The position numbers were made by a program, and so were the translations under genes. A stretch of 64,000 nt of DNA, taken from NCBI GenBank assembly GCA_944325155.1, contig CALUYY010000009.1:1-64000 (forward strand). Direction: 5' to 3'. The DNA comes from Candidatus Gastranaerophilales bacterium (GTDB lineage Bacteria; Cyanobacteriota; Vampirovibrionia; Gastranaerophilales; Gastranaerophilaceae). The first letter of the stretch is position 1; every line of letters starts with the position of its first letter. The notes beneath the pieces are model-generated. The model was not told where the DNA came from and searched no databases. It saw nothing but the letters and a program-made list of their open reading frames with translations. Shown here one piece after another: positions 1 through 8,004 of this stretch.

Positions 1-72
<72 letters not shown>

Positions 73-95
73 TTATTCTTTAAACTTTTTGCTAA

Positions 96-131
96 TAACC
101 CCGTGAATCTCGCTAAGGAGCTGCTGAGGAT
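96..131 (-). repeat. Degenerate copy of the tRNA-Asn 5' part
   Basis: On the minus strand this stretch starts TCCTCAGCAGCTC, against TCCTCAGTAGCTC in tRNA-Asn. Similarity continues loosely through the D-arm (GAG then ATTC) and then fades. The shared block with the TAA before it is 16 bases with one mismatch. It lies between the predicted promoter and the real tRNA, so it should be transcribed in the precursor. It could be a remnant of a duplicated tRNA. Confidence 0.55.
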
Positions 132-142
132 TAACAAAATTT

Positions 143-170
143 ATTATAACAACAAAATATTTTTTGACAA
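143..170 (-). promoter_or_regulatory. Promoter for tRNA-Asn
   Basis: On the minus strand TTGTCA, a 16-base spacer and TATAAT lie upstream of tRNA-Asn. Transcription would start near 136, upstream of the partial tRNA copy. Confidence 0.6.
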
Positions 171-302
171 GAGCGAAAGTTGATTAAATCTAATTTATTT
201 GCATTATTTTTCTTTCCGACAACAAAAATTTACAAATTCCAAAACCCTTTATTATTGCGCTTAAAATCTTAAATATCTCTTGAATTAGCAATGTATAGGG
301 GG

Positions 303-331
303 TTTAAAGTACACTTAAAAAATGATATACT
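303..331 (+). promoter_or_regulatory. Promoter for the YtxH gene cluster
   Basis: TTTAAA, a 17-base spacer and an extended -10 (TGA TATACT) precede the gene starting at 366. The predicted start near 338 lies downstream of the ATG at 291, which argues for the later start codon. Confidence 0.5.
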
Positions 332-365
332 GAAAAAGTATTCTAAACACGGGAGAAAATGTCAA

Positions 366-674
366 ATGTGCAAAAAATCCAATTCAATTGCTTTTGCTAT
401 GGGCATTTTGGCGGGAGTTGCCGGCGGAGTGCTTCTCGGTGTGGTTTTTGCGCCTAAATCGGGCGAGGAGTCAAGAAAAGAAGTTAAAGAAGCATTTAAA
501 ACAATTGTTGATAAATGCAACCCCGAAATCAACAAAGTCAAAGAACAGGCAATTGATGTCATAAAATCTACAAAATACAAAATTGAAGCCGAATGTAAAA
601 AAATCGCAGATAACATTAAGGCTGAAAAACTTGCCAACGCAAAGAAAATTGAGACAGACGTATACAACATGTAA
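366..674 (+). CDS. YtxH-domain small membrane protein
   Basis: A 102-residue protein opening with a polar stretch, then one glycine-rich membrane segment (about residues 9-29), then the APKSGEESR box typical of YtxH proteins. The rest is a Lys/Glu-rich helix likely to form a coiled coil. YtxH proteins are stress-associated envelope proteins of unknown biochemical role. The start at 366 is chosen because GGGAGA lies 9 bases upstream and the promoter at 303-331 lies just before it; an in-frame ATG at 291 has neither. The gene leads a run of three small membrane proteins (366-1336) on one strand, with a second YtxH protein at the end. Confidence 0.8.
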   Translation: MCKKSNSIAFAMGILAGVAGGVLLGVVFAPKSGEESRKEVKEAFKTIVDKCNPEINKVKEQAIDVIKSTKYKIEAECKKIADNIKAEKLANAKKIETDVYNM

Positions 675-692
675 ATTCGGAGTTTATAATTA

Positions 693-1046
693 ATGGACGC
701 TATTCAAATCAGTTTAATAGTTTTGATATGCACAAGCGTGCTTTGTATTCTTGCGCTTACAATATTCGGGTCTATGCTTTTATATTCTTCAAAAAAATTC
801 ATGGACAGTTTGAATAAAGCTGCCGATACCGTAAATAAAGAGCTTGAACCTGCCGTTAAAGATTTAAAAGAAACCTTGGGCGGTGTAAATTCCATCGTTA
901 AAATGGCTGATAAAAGGGTACAGGTTCTAAATTGTGCTCTAAACGGTATAGTGGGCGCAACAGGCGTCTTGGGCGGTAAATTAAAAGGCGTTGTTGAAGG
1001 CGCCATTGCAGGCTTCAAGGCGGGAATCAACTTATTTAAAAAATAA
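693..1046 (+). CDS. DUF948-like membrane protein
   Basis: A 117-residue protein with one N-terminal membrane segment (about residues 5-30) followed by an amphipathic helical region with regularly spaced Ala/Val/Lys, and a glycine-rich C-terminus. The layout matches DUF948-type proteins, which often sit beside YtxH genes in Firmicutes and other bacteria; no biochemical role is known. It starts 18 bases after the first YtxH gene and ends 20 bases before the second, so the three are probably one transcript. Family assignment rests on topology and context more than on a diagnostic motif. Confidence 0.65.
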   Translation: MDAIQISLIVLICTSVLCILALTIFGSMLLYSSKKFMDSLNKAADTVNKELEPAVKDLKETLGGVNSIVKMADKRVQVLNCALNGIVGATGVLGGKLKGVVEGAIAGFKAGINLFKK

Positions 1047-1066
1047 AATAGAAAGGAATGAATAAT

Positions 1067-1336
1067 ATGTCAGCAGGAAAATTTATTGCAGGTTTTATCG
1101 TTGGCGGTGCAGTGGGCGCTGTTATCGGTATTTTGCTTGCTCCCCAATCAGGCGAAGAAACCCGTGAGCAAATCGGCTCAAAAACAAAAGAAGCATACGA
1201 TAAAGCACAAGGTGCGGTCAAAGAACTTCAGGCAAAAGCCGATGACGTTGTTTCGGAGATGCAGAAAAAAGGCGAAGAAATCATCGCTAAAATTCAAGAT
1301 TTAATAAATAAAAAAGAAGAAGCAAAAGCTGAATAA
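1067..1336 (+). CDS. YtxH-domain small membrane protein
   Basis: An 89-residue protein with a Gly-zipper membrane helix (residues about 5-26), the APQSGEETREQI box and a Lys/Glu coiled-coil tail. It is a clear paralogue of the protein at 366-674 but more canonical. An ATG at 1058 is in frame, but AGGA touches it directly, whereas the ATG at 1067 has GAAAGGA at a normal distance, so translation probably starts at 1067. It is the last gene of the cluster and is followed at once by a strong terminator hairpin. Confidence 0.82.
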   Translation: MSAGKFIAGFIVGGAVGAVIGILLAPQSGEETREQIGSKTKEAYDKAQGAVKELQAKADDVVSEMQKKGEEIIAKIQDLINKKEEAKAE

Positions 1337-1356
1337 GTTTTGAATTCTTAAATGTT

Positions 1357-1390
1357 TGCCCGCCTGATATCAGGCGGGCAATTTGTTTTA
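1357..1390 (+). terminator. Terminator of the YtxH cluster
   Basis: A perfect 24-base palindrome with arms TGCCCGCCTGAT / ATCAGGCGGGCA (1357-1380), followed by a T-rich stretch. Confidence 0.88.
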
Positions 1391-1423
1391 ATAAATTATA
1401 TTATGCGGCAAACGGCCAAAAGA

Positions 1424-1452
1424 AAAGCCTTGCATATTTTTGCAAGGCTTTA
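1424..1452 (-). terminator. Terminator of yggS-sepF
   Basis: Arms AAAGCCTTGCA and TGCAAGGCTTT around a short T-rich loop, with a T-rich tail on the minus strand, lie just past the sepF stop codon. Confidence 0.82.
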
Positions 1453-1496
1453 ACATATTTAGATATAAAACTTCCCTCTATAAGTCCTTTTTATAC

Positions 1497-2018
1497 CTAG
1501 TTTGCTTGAGGAGCAGGCGCATTCCAAAGTGCGTCTCTTGTTAATTTGGAACTTACCATCTCTTGAGTCAAATTAATGTTGTTAGGTGTAAAAATAAACA
1601 CAAAGTCGCCGATTTTTCTTTGATTTCCGTCAAGTGCGTGTGTGCATCCGCATAAAAAGTCAACGATTCTTTGTGATTCTTCTCTGTCTAACAGTTGTAA
1701 ATTCAAGATAACGGTTTTTCTTTCTTTAAGTGCCTGGGCAATTTGGATTGATTCATTGTAGGCTCTGGGTTCAAATACTACAACTTCATATCCTTTCTGG
1801 TGTTCATAACCTCTTTGCGGCATCGAAATAACTTTTCTTTCATTTCTAATCGGTGATGTTTGTTTAAATGCCGGTTCTAATGCTGCATTTCTGTCTGTTT
1901 CGTAGCCTGTTTCAAATTCTTCCTGAAGGTCGCCGAAAAAGTCGTCTTCTTTTCCGCTTTCAAATGGTGATGTTAAAAATCCTACTATGGATTTAATTTT
2001 GTCTGAAACGCTGGTCAA
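1497..2018 (-). CDS. sepF: Cell division protein SepF
   Basis: A 173-residue SepF, which tethers FtsZ filaments to the membrane and acts at mid-cell. The N-terminus is an amphipathic helix (residues 1-18) suited to membrane binding, then an acidic linker. The globular SepF domain spans about residues 75-160 and includes EVVVFEPRAYNES and VILNLQLLDREESQRIVDFLCG. The start is TTG at 2018 with a strong AGGAGG 8 bases upstream. That ribosome binding site overlaps the end of yggS, so the two genes are translationally close. The yggS-sepF pair is also found in cyanobacteria and Gram-positives. Confidence 0.92.
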   Translation of the reverse strand: MTSVSDKIKSIVGFLTSPFESGKEDDFFGDLQEEFETGYETDRNAALEPAFKQTSPIRNERKVISMPQRGYEHQKGYEVVVFEPRAYNESIQIAQALKERKTVILNLQLLDREESQRIVDFLCGCTHALDGNQRKIGDFVFIFTPNNINLTQEMVSSKLTRDALWNAPAPQAN

Positions 2019-2033
2019 TGCCCTATCCTCCTG

Positions 2034-2687
2034 TTATTCAAATAATTTTCTACCTATTCTTATGATTGTTGCGCCGGAATCAAGCGCGATTTTGTAATCG
2101 TTGCTCATCCCCATGGATAATTCTTTAAGCTTGAAAGTTTCTTTTAAATGATACATTTCGTCAAACAGTCTTTTTAATAATTTCACATCGTCCGTTAACG
2201 GCGCAATATTCATAAGACCGATTAATTCAACGCCTTTCATTTTTGAAACTTCGCTTATCGTATTTTCCAGTTGAGAAGGTGCAATTCCGAACTTTTGCTC
2301 TTCATTAGCATTGTTTACCTGAAGTAAAATTTTCTGTGTGATGCCAAGCGTGAGAGCTTTTTTTGAGATTTCATCCGCGAGCTTTATTGAATCAACTGAG
2401 TGAATTAAATTAAAATATCCTACCGCCCATTTAACCTTGTTGCTCTGCAGGTGTCCTATTAAATGATAATTGCAATCAGAGTGTATTTCATCGTCTAAAC
2501 TGTTGATTTTTTCAACAGCCTCAGGAAGCCTGCTTTCGCCAAAATCCCTTAATCCTGCATTGTAGGCTTCAATCATTCTATCCGTTCCGTAATATTTTGA
2601 AACCGCAACGATTTTCGGATTATACTTACTTACTTCATCCTGAATCTTTTTTAAATTTTCAAGTACTCTGTTTGCTTTGCCTTCCAC
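2034..2687 (-). CDS. yggS: YggS-family PLP homeostasis protein
   Basis: A 217-residue PLP-binding protein of the YggS/PROSC family, which balances free pyridoxal phosphate and amino-acid pools without a known catalytic reaction. The cofactor lysine is in AVSKYYG (K31). Other family marks are FGESRLPE, HLIGHLQSNK, QVNNANEEQKFGI, GLMNIAP and a C-terminal SMGMSNDYKIAL...IRIGRKLF. The start appears to be GTG (2687) with GGGA about 10 bases upstream; a TTG three bases earlier is possible. It is followed by sepF. pdxJ, which makes the same vitamer, lies nearby (3494-4201) but is not in the same transcript. Confidence 0.93.
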   Translation of the reverse strand: MEGKANRVLENLKKIQDEVSKYNPKIVAVSKYYGTDRMIEAYNAGLRDFGESRLPEAVEKINSLDDEIHSDCNYHLIGHLQSNKVKWAVGYFNLIHSVDSIKLADEISKKALTLGITQKILLQVNNANEEQKFGIAPSQLENTISEVSKMKGVELIGLMNIAPLTDDVKLLKRLFDEMYHLKETFKLKELSMGMSNDYKIALDSGATIIRIGRKLFE

Positions 2688-2963
2688 AATACCTTTTTCC
2701 CGTTAAAAGAAGTTCCTTGTTTTCAGCACTGAATTAATTATATAAACGCTTTTGGAATGTGGCAATTTTTTGTTCAATATTGGTGCATTTTTTACACCAT
2801 TTTGTCAAATCATGCTTCCTGACATGGTTTTGGCATGTTCAATATCCTTTACAATTGGTTACATGTGCTTAATTTTTCTTAAAATATGCATATTCTACAC
2901 TTATTTTTCGCAAAATTTTTTCTTTTTGCGTATTTAAAAATTACAAGAGAAGGATTTTTTATA

Positions 2964-3497
2964 ATGCAAATTTCACCCGTTAATAATTTAAATTTTAGTG
3001 GCAGTGTTTACCTTGATAAAATTCAAACCGCAAAAGAAATTGCTAAAATTTCCGAATGTTTCCCGCAAATTTCTGATATCGACGAATTTAAAAAGGATGA
3101 GCAGGTTCAAAGTTTTATAGGAAATATTAATACCCTAAAATCAAGACTGCAGCAAAACACCCCCGATATTAACAGCTATGAAATAAGTTTTAATCTGGGT
3201 TGTGAAAATAATTACAGCGCTTTTGTTACCGTTTATGACAGAAACAACGAGCATTCGTCAATGAGTTATGTTGATTTATGCCAGCATTTATCATCCGTTA
3301 ATCTTAATGTCCAAAGAAGAGCAAGCGGGGAAAGAATTTTTGAAAGTGCTTTTAAACCGGTTTATGAATCTGTCATTAAGCGTGCATGCGGACCCCAAAA
3401 GCACACGGCGCCGAATAGCGATGAGCCTTCTTATTCAAAACGGGAATTAAAACAATTAAGTGAAAAAGAAAAATACGTTTTTGACAGACTTATTTAA
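2964..3497 (+). CDS. Uncharacterised lineage-type protein with F-S-G N-terminus
   Basis: A 177-residue protein not recognised as a named family. The first residues, MQISPVNNLNFSGSVYLDK, carry a short F-S-G motif near residue 12 of a kind recurrent in gut Melainabacteria proteins. The rest is soluble, mixed alpha/beta, and ends in a charged Ser/Lys/Glu-rich tail. There is no membrane helix and no classical signal peptide. The start at 2964 has AGAGAAGGA about 9 bases upstream; an in-frame ATG at 2886 lacks one. The stop codon overlaps the pdxJ stop by four bases (convergent). The 276 bases upstream contain small inverted repeats (TGGTG..CACCA at 2781-2799) but no convincing promoter. Confidence 0.7.
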   Translation: MQISPVNNLNFSGSVYLDKIQTAKEIAKISECFPQISDIDEFKKDEQVQSFIGNINTLKSRLQQNTPDINSYEISFNLGCENNYSAFVTVYDRNNEHSSMSYVDLCQHLSSVNLNVQRRASGERIFESAFKPVYESVIKRACGPQKHTAPNSDEPSYSKRELKQLSEKEKYVFDRLI

Positions 3498-4201
3498 ATT
3501 AAAGCCATCATATCTTTAACTGCTTTTTCAAATCCCACAAAAACGGCTCTTGAAATTATGCTGTGGCCTATGTTTAATTCATAAATCATCGGAATTTTAT
3601 GCATTAACTTGACGTTTTCATAATTTAACCCGTGGCCGGCATTGACTTTTAAGTTTAAATCCTGCGCCAAAGACGCCGCAAACTGCAATTTTTCAAGCTC
3701 TTTTTCATAATCGCCCTTTGCAAACGCATTTGCAAAGAAACCGGTGTGCAGTTCTATGTAATCGGCATTTGTTCTTTTTGCGGCTTCAACCTGTGCGGGG
3801 TCTGCGTCTATAAAAAGACTTACAAGTATATTTTTTGAATGAAGCGAATCATTTAATTTTTTAATCTTCTCTTCAAATTTAACAACATCAAGCCCGCCTT
3901 CTGTCGTAATTTCAAGTCTTTTTTCAGGCACTATGCAGCATGAATGAGGGACGACATCAAGCGCAATTTTCTCCATTTCTTCCGTTGCCGCCATTTCTAA
4001 ATTGAGTCCTATTTTTAATTCTTCTTTTAAAAGATAAACATCTTCATCTTTAATATGGCGCCTGTCTTCTCTTAAATGGGTCGTAATTTGACTTGCACCC
4101 GCATTTTGTGCAACGAAAGCGGCTTGCAGAACGGAAGGTTCAACGCCCATTCTTGCGTTTCTTAATGTTGCTATATGATCTATATTTACTCCTAAATCCA
4201 T
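3494..4201 (-). CDS. pdxJ: Pyridoxine 5'-phosphate synthase
   Basis: A 235-residue TIM-barrel enzyme, the family's usual length. It condenses deoxyxylulose 5-phosphate with 3-amino-2-oxopropyl phosphate to pyridoxine 5'-phosphate, the last ring-closing step of DXP-dependent vitamin B6 synthesis. Family motifs are GVNIDHIATLRNAR at the N-terminus, TTHLREDRRHI, MAATEEM, VSLFIDADP, ELHTGFFANAF, VNAGHGLNY and ELNIGHSIISRAVF. No Shine-Dalgarno sequence precedes the ATG; instead an extended -10 ends 6 bases before it (see 4208-4216). The gene converges with the preceding protein by a 4-base overlap, leaving no room for a terminator between them. Confidence 0.96.
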   Translation of the reverse strand: MDLGVNIDHIATLRNARMGVEPSVLQAAFVAQNAGASQITTHLREDRRHIKDEDVYLLKEELKIGLNLEMAATEEMEKIALDVVPHSCCIVPEKRLEITTEGGLDVVKFEEKIKKLNDSLHSKNILVSLFIDADPAQVEAAKRTNADYIELHTGFFANAFAKGDYEKELEKLQFAASLAQDLNLKVNAGHGLNYENVKLMHKIPMIYELNIGHSIISRAVFVGFEKAVKDMMALI

Positions 4202-4207
4202 ATCAAA

Positions 4208-4216
4208 ATTTTATCA
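4208..4216 (-). promoter_or_regulatory. Extended -10 of pdxJ (leaderless)
   Basis: On the minus strand TGA TAAAAT is followed by six bases and the pdxJ ATG. The expected transcription start falls on the start codon, and there is no Shine-Dalgarno sequence. A weak TTGCTT lies 19 bases upstream. Confidence 0.55.
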
Positions 4217-4341
4217 TAAAGAAAATTTAATAAAGCAAGCAGTTGATTTTAAAACATGTGTTATTTTAAAATTCAGCATTTTATAATAGAATAAGACTGT
4301 TAACATTATAAATTTATCTATCTGCAGAAAAGATTAAAAAA

Positions 4342-7300
4342 GTGAATTGTCCAAAATGTAAAACCGAAATCTCCTCAAAGGACGTATTTTGCCCTAATTG
4401 CAACTTAAGGCTTATAATTGAATGCCCTAAGTGTAAAAGCAAGGTGCGTCTGGGGTCTGCTTCATGTAAAAATTGCGGATACGTTTTTGTTAAATTCTGC
4501 CCCAGATGCAACAGTGCAAACTATGTTTCAAGCCCCACATGCAGAAAATGTTTTTACGTTTTTGAAGACATTAAAGACGACGTTAAAATTGAACAAAACC
4601 CCTCTCATATAATAAAAAAAGACGAACCTGTCATATTAAGGCAGGAAAATAAAAATTTAAGCTCAAACGATGATATTAAAAAACAGCCGAAAGCCTTATA
4701 TAAAGGGGATGGGCGTCTTGAACTACTGATTGATTTTATTAATCTTCCATCCGTATTTAAAAAATTTAAAGACGAAGAATTTAAAAACAAAGTTTTATTG
4801 AACATAAAAACTTCAATTAAGGTTGCATTCGGTTCAACCGCAGAATTTCATAAAGAAAATGTTGCAAGGTTTAAAGTTAACTATAACAAAAATAACGGCA
4901 TAAAGGATAAAATCGAAAAATTTAATGCGGAAATGCTTAAGTTTAATACGTTTTTAAATGAAACTTTAGGGGCTGAAATTTCGCATAAATTTGTTATCTT
5001 ATGCTCCGGCGAAATTGAACCTGATAAACCCGTTATGCAGCTTGCAATCGGGCATGATAAAGATATCGTAACTACAAAAGCGGCTTATGAAGTTTTATGT
5101 GAAGAAATTCCGCTTGTTAAAATTTCGCCCGATTCATATAAGATGGCAAATCTTGAAAAAGACAACATAAAAACATCGGAAATTAAAGAAACGGATGAAT
5201 CCGTTGCGCTTGAGATGGTATATCAGGCAATTTGCAAAGATAACAATATAAAAGGAATTTCAATTAATGCGCCGAGGGGCACGGGTAAAACCTATATATT
5301 AAATTCTTTGTATAAAAGGCTTGAAGATTCCGACATGGCAATTTTGCCGGCAAGATGCTCGGCATTATCACAGGTGGCTCCTTTCGGATTGTTTCAGGAT
5401 GCTTTTTTAAATTTGTTTGCGCTTCCTTTTGCGCCCGTTAACTACAGAGAAACATCGGAAGAATTAAGAAGTTTAATTAATAATTATCTGCCTTCAAGCT
5501 TTGATAAAGAAAAAATCGAAACGTTAATTAATGTTATTTATCCTTTGGGTGAAGCATATTATGAAGAATTGACCAAAAACAAAGAAAAAACTTTTTCGCA
5601 TATAAAAGATATTCTTGATGCATTAAGATTAAATGCAAAAGTTCTTCTTGTCGTTGATGATTTTGACTTAATAGATGAGATGTCTTTTGAATTTTTGACA
5701 TATTTAATTGAAAACAATTTCTTTACGGACGGAAGCAAATTTTTGCTCTGTTACAGAAACCAGAATTCATTGAATATGTATATCCCGCAGGAAATTTTAA
5801 GCAAAGAAAATTGTCTTGATATAAGCCTTAAAAAAAGAGAAATAGGATCGGTAAGAGCGTATATCAAAAAACATCTCGGGGATGTTTCCGTATTGCCGAG
5901 AAAAATTTCAGATCAGATAATAATGAATGCTAAGGGCGATCTTGCATATACGGGTCAGGTTTTATACCATTTAACCGAAACCAAAAAAATTAAGCTCCAA
6001 CAGGGAAAATTCGTATTTTCAAGCGCTTACGAAGATTATTTTGTTCCGCAGACAATGGCGGATATTACGGCGGAAAGATTAAAATTTTTGTCCGTAAAAT
6101 CAAAAACTGAATTTGTGATTTTGTGTTTAGCTTCTTTTTTGGGAGGCAAATTTACAAAATCGGTTATTCAGGCCGTTATAGATACAACGGAAGACGATTT
6201 TAACCGAATTATGAATTCGCTTGAAGTGGGCGGATATATTACAAAAATCGATGATGAAATTTATACGTTTAAAAACAGTCTTTTGTGGACAAACGTTTAT
6301 ATAATCGCAAGAAGCAACCCTGATATGAAGCCTTATTTAGAAGCTTTATTAAAAGTTTTATTGTCAAGAACAATATCATCGCCCGCCATTTGCGCACTTT
6401 TAGCTCAAATTGCGGGAAATAAGGCGGTTGCGCTTGCGCTGTGGACAAAGAATTTAAAAATCTCATCGTATATAGGCGATTGCGCACTATACGTAATGAG
6501 CCAGAAACAAAGTTTAATAAATCTGGAAGGGCTTAATTTGCCGCAGGAAGGGTATATAAGAAATAATATTTATGAAAGGCTCGGCAAATTAACTTATAAG
6601 AAAAATCCGATTCAAGCCATTGAGTATTTATCCAATGCGGTTGTTGAAGCAAAAAATCAGGAAAACACAAAAAAAATAATTGAATTATCGGGGTATTTAA
6701 CCGAAAGCTGCAAACTTGCGCAAAAGTATCCCGCCGTAATTGAAACGATTGATAACTTATTAAATCTTTTTGAAGGAAAATCAAAGGCGGAAATCCAAAA
6801 AGCATTAATTAAAACAAGAAAACTCGGTGCGCTTCTTGCGGTCGGAAATTATGAAGAAATAAATAATACGGTAAACACGGAAATTAACCTTGTATTGTCG
6901 GAAGCAATAAGGCAAAAGAAAAAATTATCTTATATTTCAAAAGAAGATTTATACAGAAGCTGGATAGATTCAAACATTACATTAATTGAAGCATACGCAT
7001 ATCAGGGCAACCCCGTTGCGTTTGAGCTTGTTGATGTTGTTGAAAAAGAAATATTTAAAGATGAAAAAAATGTAGATGAAGAACTTGAAAAGAAATTAAA
7101 GCTTTCATGCGCCCTTTGTTATACGACAAAAGGAATTTTCTCGCAGTCGGATGAAATTTTGCACACGCTTATAAAAGAACTTTCAAATTCAAAAGAAGAT
7201 TCAATGCTGACTTCAAAATGGAATATGATTACTTTATTTAATAAAATTTTGAGATCCGATTTTGAAAATATTAAAGAGGATTTATTTGAAGCGGCAACTT

Positions 7301-7920
7301 ATGCAAATAATATCGGAGATAATTTTACAAAAAATATTTTAAAAACTCTTCTTGCATACGTTATTTTGGAAGAAGGAGATTCGCTCCGTGCACTTGAAAT
7401 TTGTCAGGAGCAGATGAATTATTTTTCAAACGAAAAAATCGCTCTGGGCGCTTTAATTGCCTGGTATATAAGTGCAAAAGCAACGTTGAACATATCGGGC
7501 GCAGATAAAGCAATCGAGATTTGCGAAAAATCAATCCAAATTTCCGAAAGTACAAAAATAAATTCAATTTGGTTTAAAGTTTTATTCCAAATTTTAATGG
7601 CGCATGCCTATATTATAAAAGGCGATCTTGAAAGCGCCAAAATGTATACGGAGCTTGCGAGCCAGGATGTTAACCAGAACGAATTAAATTATTTTATGCT
7701 TTTGATTGTAAGATTAAGGGCTTTAATTATGCAGGAATCCGTTGATTCAATCGAAAAAGACAAAAAACCGGAGCTTGCGCTTGCTGCGGTTAAGATGTTT
7801 GAAAAGGCTTTATCTTTATCAAACAAATTAAATCTTGAAAAATTAAATTATAAAATTCAAAAAGAACTCACTTCTTTTAAGGCTTCATGCCAGTTAAAAA
7901 GAATAACTTTACAAGAGTAA
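4342..7920 (+). CDS. Triple zinc-ribbon, degenerate cyclase, AAA/STAND ATPase and TPR protein
   Basis: A 1192-residue signalling protein. Three evenly spaced zinc ribbons, each CX2C-X10-CX2C, have cysteines at 3/6/17/20, 28/31/42/45 and 53/56/67/70. Residues about 122-285 resemble a class III nucleotide cyclase fold: LLIDFINLPS (D131) aligns with the first metal-Asp strand, but the second metal-Asp position is not seen (the region reads ARFKVNY), so catalysis is doubtful. An ATPase domain follows, with a Walker A-like APRGTGKT (310-317, Ala in place of the first Gly) and Walker B VLLVVDDFD (434-442). The remainder, about 590-1192, is helical TPR-like. The architecture is that of multidomain cyclase/AAA/TPR regulators. 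The start is GTG, which places the first cysteine at residue 3; the ribosome binding site is weak. Confidence 0.78.
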   Translation: MNCPKCKTEISSKDVFCPNCNLRLIIECPKCKSKVRLGSASCKNCGYVFVKFCPRCNSANYVSSPTCRKCFYVFEDIKDDVKIEQNPSHIIKKDEPVILRQENKNLSSNDDIKKQPKALYKGDGRLELLIDFINLPSVFKKFKDEEFKNKVLLNIKTSIKVAFGSTAEFHKENVARFKVNYNKNNGIKDKIEKFNAEMLKFNTFLNETLGAEISHKFVILCSGEIEPDKPVMQLAIGHDKDIVTTKAAYEVLCEEIPLVKISPDSYKMANLEKDNIKTSEIKETDESVALEMVYQAICKDNNIKGISINAPRGTGKTYILNSLYKRLEDSDMAILPARCSALSQVAPFGLFQDAFLNLFALPFAPVNYRETSEELRSLINNYLPSSFDKEKIETLINVIYPLGEAYYEELTKNKEKTFSHIKDILDALRLNAKVLLVVDDFDLIDEMSFEFLTYLIENNFFTDGSKFLLCYRNQNSLNMYIPQEILSKENCLDISLKKREIGSVRAYIKKHLGDVSVLPRKISDQIIMNAKGDLAYTGQVLYHLTETKKIKLQQGKFVFSSAYEDYFVPQTMADITAERLKFLSVKSKTEFVILCLASFLGGKFTKSVIQAVIDTTEDDFNRIMNSLEVGGYITKIDDEIYTFKNSLLWTNVYIIARSNPDMKPYLEALLKVLLSRTISSPAICALLAQIAGNKAVALALWTKNLKISSYIGDCALYVMSQKQSLINLEGLNLPQEGYIRNNIYERLGKLTYKKNPIQAIEYLSNAVVEAKNQENTKKIIELSGYLTESCKLAQKYPAVIETIDNLLNLFEGKSKAEIQKALIKTRKLGALLAVGNYEEINNTVNTEINLVLSEAIRQKKKLSYISKEDLYRSWIDSNITLIEAYAYQGNPVAFELVDVVEKEIFKDEKNVDEELEKKLKLSCALCYTTKGIFSQSDEILHTLIKELSNSKEDSMLTSKWNMITLFNKILRSDFENIKEDLFEAATYANNIGDNFTKNILKTLLAYVILEEGDSLRALEICQEQMNYFSNEKIALGALIAWYISAKATLNISGADKAIEICEKSIQISESTKINSIWFKVLFQILMAHAYIIKGDLESAKMYTELASQDVNQNELNYFMLLIVRLRALIMQESVDSIEKDKKPELALAAVKMFEKALSLSNKLNLEKLNYKIQKELTSFKASCQLKRITLQE

Positions 7921-7929
7921 ACAAAAGGT

Positions 7930-7959
7930 TTGTCATGCCTTTGTGATTTAGTGTATTAT
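7930..7959 (+). promoter_or_regulatory. Promoter of the SLH gene
   Basis: TTGTCA and TATTAT are separated by 18 bases, with the predicted start near 7966 and the ATG at 8005. Confidence 0.55.
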
Positions 7960-8004
7960 GTTTCAATCAGAAGAAATGTATTACTTAAGGATGAAGGATA
8001 GAAT

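Noticed and set aside
2752-2937. 61-codon frame upstream of the gene at 2964
   Set aside because: Hydrophobic, AT-driven composition, no ribosome binding site, and it overlaps the upstream region of a better supported gene.
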